From Acidobacteriota bacterium (GTDB lineage Bacteria; Acidobacteriota; Terriglobia; Terriglobales; Acidobacteriaceae): a DNA stretch of 33,264 nt. Below the pieces are notes generated by a model that saw only the letters and a list, made by a program, of their open reading frames with translations, searched no databases and was not told where the DNA came from. Position numbers and translations under genes: made by a program. Where the stretch lies: positions 1 to 33,264 of the forward strand of contig JAJYCQ010000017.1 in assembly GCA_021778315.1 (NCBI GenBank), written 5' to 3'. Each line of letters starts with the position of its first letter. Within the stretch, counting starts at the first letter, position 1. Of the stretch, positions 23,836-31,986 are shown in pieces.

Positions 23836-24431
23836 AACGTTTCAGCCTCTCGTGTGGTTCTACGTGATGGACTCTTCACTCGACAAGTCTGGATGACTGC
23901 CGGGAAGAGCGACTCTGAACCAGATGAAGGGAAACAACAGGTTCGGTAACCAACAGAGCCATGCCAGACTCTTGACTACAGACTTCTCCGACAACTGGAG
24001 GTCTATCCAGACGTACAGGCCTTTGTATGGACAGATGCCTGGGATGTAATTGCATTTGAAGAAGTCCCCCTCTGATGTGGTGCGCGAGGATGTAACTTTA
24101 GCTTCACGTCTTGCGGTCTATGCACAACAGGCGTTGCGGGGATGGGGAAGGTTACAGCCAAAGAGTAGCTGTCGATCCAAGGCGGTCCGATGTGGCTTTC
24201 AAGGAACGAATGCAGTCTCTCCTCGTATCCCATGGGCAGTTCGAAGGTTGCCGGGCGTTCTGTCAGTGGGTAGATGAGAGCCAGATTGTAGGGAAGGTGG
24301 TATCGAATCGGGTGAGACGGGTGGTGAATCACACCCTCAAATCGCTCGATAAGGCGCTTGTTGCACCCATATCGAACCCAGATTTGATTGTCACTTAGGT
24401 CCCATATATTCCGTAAGTCTTTTGGAATGTA
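23836..24431. other. Intergenic region with an orphan minus-strand open frame
   Basis: About 600 bp between the radical SAM gene and the tRNA-Asp fragment. It must hold the cluster promoter, but I see no convincing one. A minus-strand frame stays open from the tRNA remnant down to 24003 and reads rather protein-like (WDLSDNQIWVRYG, HLPYNLALIYPL, ERLHSFLESHIGPPW). Its only in-frame ATG outside the tRNA is at 24233 (76 codons before the stop), without a clear ribosome site. It may be a decayed gene or chance. Confidence 0.4.
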
Positions 24432-24476
24432 TGGCGGGGACGACGGGGCTCGAACCCGCGACCTCTGCCGTGACAG
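24432..24476 (-). repeat. 3' half of tRNA-Asp(GUC): element attachment site
   Basis: Read on the minus strand: anticodon loop CTGTCAC (anticodon GTC), 3' stem GGCAG, variable AGGTC, T-arm GCGGG-TTCGAGC-CCCGT, acceptor CGTCCCC, discriminator G and CCA. The 5' half (acceptor, D-arm, 5' anticodon stem) is absent: upstream of the loop the sequence no longer pairs. Such 3' duplicates starting at the anticodon loop are the classic scar of tyrosine-recombinase integration into a tRNA gene. With the tRNA on the minus strand, the inserted element must lie at higher coordinates, which agrees with the conjugation genes there. Confidence 0.85.
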
Positions 24477-24559
24477 TGAGCCTAAGACCCGTAACTTATA
24501 GAAACGCCGGGCAATGGGTGGCTCCATTTAGCGCTAATAGGTACACCGAGGAACCGTTA

Positions 24560-24816
24560 TTGTGTCCATGTTGTGCCCTTAAATTTCCGCTCTAAGTCCT
24601 TCAGAATGGCTCCGAAACCTCTGCCGTCCTGCGGCATAATTCGCATTTTTCCACCCTCTCCTCTGCCTGAGATGGGCAAAGGTTCCAAAAATGGTAACCG
24701 AACAAAAGACGAACAGCCGCCCAAATTTTCTTGCGAAAAGCGAAGAGACAACGAAAAAGGCACAATTGCGCCCTCGTTTTGGTTCTTCCGGCAAACATGG
24801 GCACAAAAGGGCACAA
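24560..24816. promoter_or_regulatory. Iterated TTGTGCCC motifs at element end
   Basis: TTGTGTCC (24560-24567) and TTGTGCCC (24571-24578) lie in one orientation. AGGCACAA (24758-24765), GGGCACAA (24799-24806) and GGGCACAA (24809-24816) lie in the other. Members of each close pair start 10-11 bp apart, about one helical turn. In the gene-free 379 bp between the attachment site and hipB they may be integrase/excisionase arm sites or operator sites for HipB. Nothing else is recognised in this gap. Confidence 0.45.
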
Positions 24817-24831
24817 ATATATGTTTAGCGA

Positions 24832-24864
24832 TATAATAAGTTCCTGGCATATCGTATGGCATAT
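24832..24864 (+). promoter_or_regulatory. hipBA promoter and putative operator
   Basis: A consensus -10 box TATAAT at 24832-24837 would start transcription about 12 bp before the hipB ATG (24856). The -35 region is poor. Two direct repeats TGGCATAT (24845-24852 and 24857-24864) are 12 bp apart and overlap the start codon. They are a plausible site for autorepression by HipB, as is known for hipBA operons. Confidence 0.5.
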
Positions 24865-25170
24865 ATTCAGGGACAAATCCGAAAAGCCCGTGAATCGAAG
24901 GGCCTGACGCAGTCCGACCTCGGCTCTCGTATCGGGCAGCCGCAGAGCGCCGTCTCCCGTATCGAACGCGGAGGCGACCTCCGGGTCTCCACTCTGTTGG
25001 AACTGGCCCGCGTCCTGGAGATGGAGCCCGTACTGGTTCCGAAGCACCTTGTCCCCGCTGTACATGCCCTTCTCGGGCACGCCCTGGGGCAGGGCGATGC
25101 CCATACGGCAGGCGTAAACAGCATACCGTTGGTAGGTGGAGAGCCGGAAGATGCCGAAGACGACCAGTAA
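24856..25170 (+). CDS. hipB: XRE-family antitoxin HipB
   Basis: A 104-aa DNA-binding antitoxin. The HTH_3 (Cro/CI) fold covers residues 5-60: IRKARESKGLTQSDLGSRIG, then QSAVSRIERG as the recognition helix, then LRVSTLLELARVLEMEPVLV. HipB binds and neutralises HipA and represses the operon. The C-terminal 40 residues (from about HALLGHALGQ) are an acidic tail ending EDAEDDQ, longer than in E. coli HipB (88 aa). The gene overlaps hipA by 20 bp in another frame. It is the first gene inside the element, apparently with its own promoter. No evident Shine-Dalgarno; the leader is short. Confidence 0.9.
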   Translation: MAYIQGQIRKARESKGLTQSDLGSRIGQPQSAVSRIERGGDLRVSTLLELARVLEMEPVLVPKHLVPAVHALLGHALGQGDAHTAGVNSIPLVGGEPEDAEDDQ

Positions 25171-26398
25171 CCCCAACCGGCCTTCGGTGCTGGAGGTCCA
25201 TCTTGGCGAAACCCTGGTGGGAACGCTCACGAACCTGCCGAACGACCAGAATCTCTTCGTCTTCGATTCCGCCTACATCGCTGACAAAGACCGGCCTGTA
25301 TTGAGCCTCAGCCTCTACGACGCCTACCGCAACCCAGTCCCGAACGTCCGGTCCGTGACGCGCAGATTGCCGCCGTTCTTCTCCAATCTTCTTCCCGAAG
25401 GCACTATGCGCCAGTTCATTGCAGAACGCGGCGAAGTGAACGCTCAGCGAGAATTCTTCCTGCTCTGGCTTTTGGGGAATGACCTTCCTGGCGCTGTCAC
25501 GGTGCGCGATGCGGAGGGCCGTGCCCTGCCCCCGTCAGAAAAAAATCCCACTGTGGCCCGCGCTCGCGCGGGCCGCGATGTACTGCGCTTCTCGCTCGCG
25601 GGCGTGCAGTTGAAACTTTCCGCCATCGGCAACCCGCACCGCCAGCTCTCGATTCCAGCCTCCAGCGTTGGCGGACACTGGATCGTCAAGCTCCCCTCTC
25701 CGGCGTATCCGGGACTGCCGGAAAACGAATATTCGATGATGGAGTTCGCGCGGTCGGTCGGCATTCAAGTTCCAGAGATCGGCCTGATACCCCTCGACAA
25801 GATTCCGGGTGTTCCAGTGCCGTGGCAACAACTCAAAGGAAATGCCTACTACATTCGGCGATTTGACCGTGGTGCCAATAGCAAACGCATCCATATCGAA
25901 GACTTCAATCAGCTCTATGGGCAGTTCCCAGAGGCCAAGTACAAGAACTATAGCTACACGAATATGGCCACCGATCTATGGCGTCTAACCGATGAGGTGC
26001 AGTTTGCGGAGTTCGTCCGGCGTCTCGTCTTCAATGTGGGCATCGGAAATAATGACATGCACCTGAAGAATTGGTCACTTATCTATCCTGATGGACGGAC
26101 ACCGCAGCTCGCCCCCGCCTATGATTTCGTATCGACCGTGCGATATATCGCCGATGACCGGCTCGCACTCTCGATTGCCAAAGAAAAGGCCCCTACAGGA
26201 TTCAATATGGAATTGCTGGAGCGCTTCGCTCGAAAAGCGCAGGTGCCAAGCAAACTGGTACTCGATACCGCCAGCGAAACTGCGGACAAGATGATGAGCC
26301 TCTGGCCACAGTTCCAGAAAGAGCTTCCTCTAGATCGAGCCACCCGGCTTCAGATCACGTCGCACATGACAACCATACCGCTTCTACAAGGCAGATAG
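25151..26398 (+). CDS. hipA: HipA-type Ser/Thr kinase toxin
   Basis: A 415-aa kinase toxin. In E. coli HipA phosphorylates glutamyl-tRNA synthetase and induces persistence; here the target is inferred only. The N-terminal HipA_N domain covers about 10-115, and the loop FSLAGVQLKLSA follows, matching the region of the autophosphorylated serine. GGHWIVKLPS, an ENEYSMMEFA helix and YYIRRFDR come next. Catalytic residues are D302 and N307 in NNDMHLKN and D325 in YDF; their spacings (5 and 18) equal those of E. coli D309, N314 and D332, so it should be active. ATG 25151 with upstream GGAG is preferred over the GTG at 25136. Likely role in the element: stabilisation against loss. Confidence 0.93.
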   Translation: MPKTTSNPNRPSVLEVHLGETLVGTLTNLPNDQNLFVFDSAYIADKDRPVLSLSLYDAYRNPVPNVRSVTRRLPPFFSNLLPEGTMRQFIAERGEVNAQREFFLLWLLGNDLPGAVTVRDAEGRALPPSEKNPTVARARAGRDVLRFSLAGVQLKLSAIGNPHRQLSIPASSVGGHWIVKLPSPAYPGLPENEYSMMEFARSVGIQVPEIGLIPLDKIPGVPVPWQQLKGNAYYIRRFDRGANSKRIHIEDFNQLYGQFPEAKYKNYSYTNMATDLWRLTDEVQFAEFVRRLVFNVGIGNNDMHLKNWSLIYPDGRTPQLAPAYDFVSTVRYIADDRLALSIAKEKAPTGFNMELLERFARKAQVPSKLVLDTASETADKMMSLWPQFQKELPLDRATRLQITSHMTTIPLLQGR

Positions 26399-26460
26399 AC
26401 CTCTCGGTAATGCTCCCACATCCGTGGTATCTGGTCATCTCTATCGGTTCGGGTATTACA

Positions 26461-26477
26461 TTTCGGAATATCCGAAA
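26461..26477. promoter_or_regulatory. Palindrome upstream of the trb operon
   Basis: TTTCGGA-ATA-TCCGAAA is a perfect 7-3-7 inverted repeat. It lies 81 bp before the trbC start, in the 160-bp gap after hipA. Position suggests an operator controlling the transfer operon. No clear -35/-10 pair was found beside it. Confidence 0.4.
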
Positions 26478-26558
26478 GTCATTTCGTTATTGGACACCAC
26501 GCGGTAAGCAACCTTAGCTTTGCGCCATGCTGACGCCACAGTCAGCGGAGGTGCAAAG

Positions 26559-26969
26559 ATGCTCAGAATCCGCCGTGCAATCCGGTTGGGAAAGCCTCTC
26601 AATCGGTCGTCCAATCTCTCCGCCAAACGGCGGGTAAACCCACTCTCAAAGCAAATCCTCCGCCACGCCTTTCATGTGATGGGACCGACGCTCACTGCTC
26701 TCCTGTTTGCGGGTGTCGGAAGCGGAGTTGCACACGCCCAGGGAACGATGGACTTCTCCGGGGCAGCTACCCTGATGGCCACGTTCAAAACTTTCTGTAT
26801 TTATGCGGGTGCTGTCATCTGCTTCGGCGGTCTGATTTTCGCCGGAATCCGCATGATGTCGGGAAGGTTTCAGGACGCTATCCCAGGACTCTTCGGCGCG
26901 CTATTCGGTGCTGGAGTGCTCGGCTGGGGAGCCGGATGGATCGGCTCTTTGACCGGGCAGTCGATGTAG
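26559..26969 (+). CDS. trbC: TrbC/VirB2-type pilin precursor
   Basis: A 136-aa pilin subunit of the conjugative type IV secretion system. A long basic N-terminus (about 35 residues) precedes a signal peptide ending in GVAHAQG near residue 61. The mature part has two hydrophobic helices (KTFCIYAGAVICFGGLIFAG and a Gly/Ala-rich one at the C-terminus), with a short basic loop GIRMMSGRFQDA between, as in VirB2/TrbC. After export and processing it would form the transfer pilus. ATG 26559 with GGAGG 7 bp upstream is used; the frame stays open to a TTG at 26520. It is first in the operon. Confidence 0.85.
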   Translation: MLRIRRAIRLGKPLNRSSNLSAKRRVNPLSKQILRHAFHVMGPTLTALLFAGVGSGVAHAQGTMDFSGAATLMATFKTFCIYAGAVICFGGLIFAGIRMMSGRFQDAIPGLFGALFGAGVLGWGAGWIGSLTGQSM

Positions 26970-26984
26970 GAGGTGACATCGACC

Positions 26985-27248
26985 ATGACCAAGCGGGGAG
27001 AGCCGTTACCGATCAATCAAGCGCTGAATCGACCGAGAGCCAAGCTTGGTCTCGATCTTACAGCATGGATGGCGATCGTATTCGTCTGCGTAACGGTTTT
27101 CCTCGTAGGGTTTCGCCTGCTGGCGATGGTCGCCTTTCCCACGCTTGCCGTGAGTGCATGGCTCATCGTCCGTAAACACCCGAAGATGTTCCAACTGTGG
27201 GGCCTCAGCCTCAACCAGAAGTCTTATTATGACCCGCGCAAACAGTGA
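26985..27248 (+). CDS. trbD: TrbD/VirB3-type inner-membrane protein
   Basis: An 87-aa inner-membrane component of the secretion channel. The N-terminal INQALNRP motif is typical of VirB3/TrbD. A hydrophobic hairpin of two helices (TAWMAIVFVCVTVFLVGF and LLAMVAFPTLAVSAWLIV) follows, then a cytoplasmic tail with KSYYDPR. It works with the VirB4-type ATPase, with which its gene overlaps by 20 bp. ATG 26985 is favoured over the GTG at 26973, which lies inside the Shine-Dalgarno sequence TAGGAGGTGA. Confidence 0.85.
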   Translation: MTKRGEPLPINQALNRPRAKLGLDLTAWMAIVFVCVTVFLVGFRLLAMVAFPTLAVSAWLIVRKHPKMFQLWGLSLNQKSYYDPRKQ

Positions 27249-29598
27249 GCAACACAAAAACACACCGTGGTTCGCCAAGGCCGGAGCTGCGTGCAGCATC
27301 GTTCCGATTTCGCGCTTCGTCGGCCCGAATGTCTTTGCACTTAAGGGTGGCGGATACGGATGCCTATTCTCTTTGACTGGCATCGACGAAGAGGGTTTGA
27401 CCGATCAGGAACTAGATGCGCGGATGCGGTCAATTGAGGGAGCACTACGTGGGCTGCCTGAAGGCTCGTGCCTGTATCAATATGCGCGTGTCATGTCGGG
27501 ATTTGAGCTGCCCCGTCAGAGCACGTATGCGAACCCCGCGACGCAAGTATTCGTAGACGACCGGCTTACGTTCCTTGAGAAGACGGCGGCCTTCCGCCGC
27601 ATCGATCTCCATTGGTGCCTCACGCTGGAGCCGTCGAAGGCCAAAGCGTTTGAGCGCGAGCCGCAGGAGAACACCGCAGACACCTCGCGCATGTTGGCCG
27701 AGCTTCAGAAGACGGCAGCCATCCTTGAAAGCCATCTCGGCAGGGCACTTGGATTGCGCCTTCTGCCGAAGAATGATGTCTTTCAGTTTTTCAGCTATCT
27801 CTTCAACCTTGAGGATTGGGCGAGTGACGACCAGCTCCGCAGCGATACCGGCGTAGACCGCCAGATCGTGAAGAACCCGGTTGCGTGGCACAGCGACTAC
27901 CTGCAAATCGGCAAACGCCATGTGCAAATGTTCTCTCTGAAAACGACGCCCGAAGCATCGAGGCCGTGCCAGTTCTCCAGCCTGCTCACGCTCGATTGCG
28001 ACAGCGTCTTGTGCTCGACATGGCGCGTGAAGTCCGCAACCGCGGCCCGTAGCGAGATCGACGCTCAGGAGAAGTTCATCTCATTTTTCAAGGTAGGTGT
28101 GCTGACTCGCGTGATGAGTGGGCGGGATACCGCCTCACTCGAAACCGGGGCTGGTGCGAAGGCCGCTAATAGCAACGTCGATGACTTGAGCCAGGTCATC
28201 CGCGAGCTGGATAAGAAGGCGCAGGGCGAGTACGCCCTCCGCTTGCTGCTGGCCGCACGCAGCGCGGAGCAGCTACGCGACACCGTCCCGGCTGTGCATC
28301 GGATCTTCGTCGATGCCCGCGCTCAAGTGATGGAAGAGACCCTTGGCAACCTCTCCGCGTTCTATGCGATGTTCCCAGGCAATCACAAGTTCAACGTCTT
28401 CCCGCTGTGGCTTGCGGAGGATCACCATGCCCGGCTCTCCTCTGTGTTCGCTCCCCACATCGGACATCCGCATTCCGAGGACTTGGACTCGGAGTACCTG
28501 AATATCTTCGAGACGCGTACCCGGACACCTTTCTTTCAGGATGTGTACGTCGATGGCGTGAGGGTCATGCTTATCATCGGGCCTACGGGGACCGGCAAGT
28601 CGGTTCATGGGAACCAGATCATCGCTCTTGAGCAGAAATACGGCGGTTTTACCTACATTTTCGACATCGGAGGCAGCTACGAGAGCGTTGTCGAATTATA
28701 CGGCGGGCGGGTTGACCGAGTGGGTAAAGACGGCCCGCGCGTCAATCCATTCGCACTGGAGCCGACCGAGAGCAACATCAAGTTCCTGTATTCCTTTGTG
28801 AAGCTCCTGCTCACCAACGGTGGCGCGGAGCTGGAACCTGAAGACGACGATGTGATCCATAAGGCCGTGCAGGATATGTACCTGCTCGATCAGGAGAACC
28901 GGCGTCTGTCGAATCTCTTCCTGCCTAAAAAGCTCGACCGCTACATGTCGAAGTGGGTTGGCAAAGGCATTTATAACGCTGTCTTCGACAACGTAGAAGA
29001 CAGCCTCTCGCTCTCCCGCCTGCAATGCTTCGACTTCCAGGGAGTGAACAAGGAGCAGTACGCCGACCTGATAGAGCCTCTGATGGTGTGGCTATTGCGG
29101 CGGATTAACGACGTGCTCTACAACCCCGTCAATCTCGGTGTGCCCAAACACATCCTCATCGAAGAAATCTTCTCTTCGATGAAGAACAAGCAGTTATTGG
29201 ATGGTGCGCTTGCTTCGATTAAGACGGTTCGCAAGAATCTTGGCGGCGTCACCATGATTGGTCAGTCTGCGGATGACTTAGGCGCGAACGCCGACAGCAT
29301 CGTAAACTCCTGCACTTCCTTCCTCTTCCTGAAAGACGCAACGTTCAATCGGAAGCGGTACGCCGAGCTGTTCAAGATGACGGAACAGCAGCTCGCTCTC
29401 TTCGAGAGCTTGCAGGATCGCGAAGGTCTATACATGCGACGTGACGGCCTCACCAAAGTGGTGACGCTCAATCTCGACAGCCGAAGCTATGCGACGTTCT
29501 CCACTAAACCCAAGGACCGGGTACGCCGGTCGAAACTCATCGCCAAGTACGGACTCACCGAGGGCATCACGCGGTTCGCCCAAGGTGAGTCCGCTTAA
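27229..29598 (+). CDS. trbE: TrbE/VirB4 conjugation ATPase
   Basis: A 789-aa ATPase that powers pilus assembly and substrate transfer at the cytoplasmic face of the channel. The N-terminal CagE/TrbE/VirB4 domain covers about 20-420. The Walker A motif GPTGTGKS lies at 451-458, followed by FDIGGSYESVVELYGG and VNPFALEP, typical of VirB4. The Walker B-like strand is ILIEE (642-646), with Glu where Asp is common. TMIGQSADD and the C-terminal LYMRRDG segment complete the RecA-like core. The start at 27229 overlaps trbD; a longer frame to 27154 shows no similarity. Length matches the family. Confidence 0.93.
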   Translation: MTRANSEQHKNTPWFAKAGAACSIVPISRFVGPNVFALKGGGYGCLFSLTGIDEEGLTDQELDARMRSIEGALRGLPEGSCLYQYARVMSGFELPRQSTYANPATQVFVDDRLTFLEKTAAFRRIDLHWCLTLEPSKAKAFEREPQENTADTSRMLAELQKTAAILESHLGRALGLRLLPKNDVFQFFSYLFNLEDWASDDQLRSDTGVDRQIVKNPVAWHSDYLQIGKRHVQMFSLKTTPEASRPCQFSSLLTLDCDSVLCSTWRVKSATAARSEIDAQEKFISFFKVGVLTRVMSGRDTASLETGAGAKAANSNVDDLSQVIRELDKKAQGEYALRLLLAARSAEQLRDTVPAVHRIFVDARAQVMEETLGNLSAFYAMFPGNHKFNVFPLWLAEDHHARLSSVFAPHIGHPHSEDLDSEYLNIFETRTRTPFFQDVYVDGVRVMLIIGPTGTGKSVHGNQIIALEQKYGGFTYIFDIGGSYESVVELYGGRVDRVGKDGPRVNPFALEPTESNIKFLYSFVKLLLTNGGAELEPEDDDVIHKAVQDMYLLDQENRRLSNLFLPKKLDRYMSKWVGKGIYNAVFDNVEDSLSLSRLQCFDFQGVNKEQYADLIEPLMVWLLRRINDVLYNPVNLGVPKHILIEEIFSSMKNKQLLDGALASIKTVRKNLGGVTMIGQSADDLGANADSIVNSCTSFLFLKDATFNRKRYAELFKMTEQQLALFESLQDREGLYMRRDGLTKVVTLNLDSRSYATFSTKPKDRVRRSKLIAKYGLTEGITRFAQGESA

Positions 29599-29616
29599 CC
29601 CGAAAGGACCAGAGCA

Positions 29617-30462
29617 ATGAAACCACCCATCCTCATCATCGTTACCGCTGGCCTAACGTTGACCGCAAGCATTGCCTCTGCGTCCGGCCCGACGACACCC
29701 GAGCAGAAGCACCTTCAGCCCAACGCGCCGCGCACCATCACCGTGTCCGAGACGGACACGCCCCCTGTGGTTCGTGCCGGTTTACTGCAGTCGACGTTGA
29801 TCCTGCTTCCAGATCAGGAGAAAGTTGCGAACGTCTTTGCCGGTGACACCGTGGATTGGGTGTTTGATGGCGGCCATGTCGCCAGCCGCTTCATCAGCAT
29901 CAAGCCGAAAGTTGCGGGTGGTACGACGGACGTTCACATCGTCTCCGATCACGGCAACGAGTACACCTTGCAGTTGCGGGAAGTCTCCGGCGATGACGAT
30001 CCCCACTTCGACTCCAAAATCTTCATCGCTCCAGGCGACAAAGCTGCAAAGGACAGGCTGATCGAGATGCCTGTCTTCGTTCCCGCAGCCGAACTGGACA
30101 AGGTGAAGCAGGAAGCGGTCGCCGCGCAGGCTGCCCAGGCCGCAACGCTGAAAGCGGAAAAGACGCAGGAAGAGGCGTACCGCAGCCAGTATCCCGGCTC
30201 GCTTCACTTTGACTACACATGGGATAAGTCGAAGGGCAAAGAGCTTGGCTTGCAGGCGATATGGCGCGACGACAAGTTCACCTATCTGCGCGGTCAATTT
30301 CAAGAGACGCCTGCTCTCTACGAGGTCAAAGATAAAAAGCCGTCGCTCATCAACTTTGATTTCGCCAATGGCCTCTATACCGTTCCGAAGCAGTTGGAGA
30401 ACGGCTACCTCGCCATCGGCAAGCAGAAGGTTGAATTTCACCTCACCGAGGAAGCGAGGTAG
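29617..30462 (+). CDS. trbG: TrbG/VirB9-type channel protein
   Basis: A 281-aa periplasmic/outer-membrane core component. The signal peptide covers residues 1-23 (ending SIASASG). An N-terminal beta domain contains the VirB9-like run TVDWVFDG and an ISIKPKVAGGTTDVHIVSD strand pair. A Lys/Ala/Glu coiled linker at 150-190 follows, and the VirB9/TrbG C-terminal domain is at about 195-281 (YTWDKSKG, IWRDDKFTYLRG, YTVPKQLENGYLAIGKQ). It would form the outer ring of the core complex with TrbI. AAGGA lies upstream of the ATG, and trbI starts 2 bp after its stop. Confidence 0.88.
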   Translation: MKPPILIIVTAGLTLTASIASASGPTTPEQKHLQPNAPRTITVSETDTPPVVRAGLLQSTLILLPDQEKVANVFAGDTVDWVFDGGHVASRFISIKPKVAGGTTDVHIVSDHGNEYTLQLREVSGDDDPHFDSKIFIAPGDKAAKDRLIEMPVFVPAAELDKVKQEAVAAQAAQAATLKAEKTQEEAYRSQYPGSLHFDYTWDKSKGKELGLQAIWRDDKFTYLRGQFQETPALYEVKDKKPSLINFDFANGLYTVPKQLENGYLAIGKQKVEFHLTEEAR

Positions 30463-30464
30463 CC

Positions 30465-31733
30465 ATGCCGGAACCGAATCAGAATGCCCCTGCAACCGTA
30501 CCGGAACAACCCGAGGCAAAGCCTCCCGTGCGGAAAAGTATGCCGATCGTCATTGCCCTGGTCGTCATCATCGGCCTTATCGGTATCGCCAATCTGTCCA
30601 GCTTGCTGAGCGGCAGCAAGAAGAATGCTCCGGCCAGCGCCATGCCGATGCGTCCCGCAGCGCCGAACGCTCAGCAAGTGAACAGCTTTGAGTCGCAGCA
30701 GCAGTTGCAGGCGCAGCGTGACGCCGAAGCGCGGCAGCATCAACAGGAACTTAACGCCGCGCTCCAGCAGCTACAGCAGACGGAGGGTGCGCCCGGCCCG
30801 GAGGCCGCTGGCGCGCCGCCGATGACCGCAGCGCAGCGTTCAGCGATCTATGGTGACAGCCCAAATGCACCGCAGCGTACCTCAAATGTGCCGCAGGCTC
30901 AGGCCGAGGCTAAGCAGAAGCAGCTCGCCAAAGAGAAACAACAACAGGACGCGATTAACAGCGATACCGTTGCGATTGATTTTCAACGCACGACTCCCGC
31001 TGCCGCCGTCGCCAGCACATCAGAGGCCACGCAAGGGGCGGCTACTTCCGCAATCGGCGGCGCGGCACCGTCCAAACTTGCCTCTGTCGAGGCGAAGGCT
31101 GACAGCAAGAGCAACGCGATGGCCGGGTACAACTTCGATACCTACGATGGTCGCTTGTATCGCATCTTCGAGGGTACGGTGCTTGAGGGTGTCGTCACCA
31201 ATCACATCGACGGTGGTTTCAGCGGCCCCATCATGGTATCGCTCACGACCGACCTCTACTCCCACGACCACCAACAGCTTCTCTTGCCGCAAGGGACGCG
31301 CCTACTTGGTGATGTGCAGAGCGTGGGCAATGCACAACAGCGCAAGATGTTCGTCACCTTCCATCGCGCCATCTGCCCGGATGGGTTCTCTCTGGAGTTT
31401 GCCAAATACATCGGCTTGGACCAGATTGGCACTGCTGGCCTTGCAACCAAGGTGAACCACGGCTATTTGCAAGCATTCGCCGCCGCCGCCGCTATCGGCG
31501 GCTTGGGCGGACTCGCGCAGATCGGCAACAACGGCAGCATCCTTGACCCTTCGGCCGAGATTCGCAATGGGATCTCCGGGCAGTCTGCCGTCGAGGGCGA
31601 GCAGGTGCTCAATCACTTTCTCGACCGGCTGCCCATCATCACGCTCAAGGAAGGTTCGCGTGCCCGCGTGTATATCGGCACCGATCTTTTGATTCCGTCC
31701 TACGCGGAGCATCGCGTCGATCCCACGTTATAG
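30465..31733 (+). CDS. trbI: TrbI/VirB10-type channel protein
   Basis: A 422-aa core-complex protein spanning the envelope. The short cytoplasmic N-terminus is followed by one transmembrane helix (PIVIALVVIIGLIGIANLSS, about 27-46) and a long Gln/Ala/Pro-rich periplasmic linker (50-210). The TrbI/VirB10 barrel occupies 225-415: GTVLEGVVTNHIDGGFSGP, LLLPQGTRLLGDV, and an Ala/Gly-rich antenna helix AFAAAAAIGGLGGLAQIG. VirB10 proteins link inner-membrane ATP use to the outer-membrane pore. Translationally linked to trbG. Identification is secure. Confidence 0.92.
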   Translation: MPEPNQNAPATVPEQPEAKPPVRKSMPIVIALVVIIGLIGIANLSSLLSGSKKNAPASAMPMRPAAPNAQQVNSFESQQQLQAQRDAEARQHQQELNAALQQLQQTEGAPGPEAAGAPPMTAAQRSAIYGDSPNAPQRTSNVPQAQAEAKQKQLAKEKQQQDAINSDTVAIDFQRTTPAAAVASTSEATQGAATSAIGGAAPSKLASVEAKADSKSNAMAGYNFDTYDGRLYRIFEGTVLEGVVTNHIDGGFSGPIMVSLTTDLYSHDHQQLLLPQGTRLLGDVQSVGNAQQRKMFVTFHRAICPDGFSLEFAKYIGLDQIGTAGLATKVNHGYLQAFAAAAAIGGLGGLAQIGNNGSILDPSAEIRNGISGQSAVEGEQVLNHFLDRLPIITLKEGSRARVYIGTDLLIPSYAEHRVDPTL

Positions 31734-31747
31734 AGAGGAGCATTGCG

Positions 31748-31981
31748 ATGAATGACCGATATGAACATCTGCTCCGCAAGTCGCGTGACGCCAAGCGCGG
31801 AGGGCGTGACGCATGGGCTGTGCAATCTACCGGCGAACGGGTTGCCGTGGCACTTGTCCTCAATAATGCCCATTGGCTCGCAGAGATGGGATACACGCTT
31901 TCCGAAGCCATCGAGCGCAGTGGCATGGAGTGGGTTGCAAACATTCCGCAGGTCGCTCGCCAGCTTACAGAGGAGGAATGA
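31748..31981 (+). CDS. Small soluble protein in the transfer operon
   Basis: A 77-aa protein, not recognised. No signal peptide or membrane helix. Charged N-terminus (DRYEHLLRKSRDAKRGGRDAW), then two likely helices (VALVLNNAHWLAEMGYTLSEAIERSG and WVANIPQVARQLTEEE). GAGAGGAG precedes the ATG at good spacing. Its stop overlaps the ATGA of the next frame. A position between trbI and trbJ suggests a transfer-related or regulatory role, unproven. Confidence 0.7.
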   Translation: MNDRYEHLLRKSRDAKRGGRDAWAVQSTGERVAVALVLNNAHWLAEMGYTLSEAIERSGMEWVANIPQVARQLTEEE

Positions 31982-31986
31982 CAGCC

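Noticed and set aside
24557..25201. A 214-aa minus-strand frame over the hipB region
   Set aside because: Antisense to hipB, no similarity recognised; it is not an integrase end.
26410..26517. A 35-codon frame between hipA and trbC
   Set aside because: No ribosome site, and it overlaps the palindrome; likely chance.
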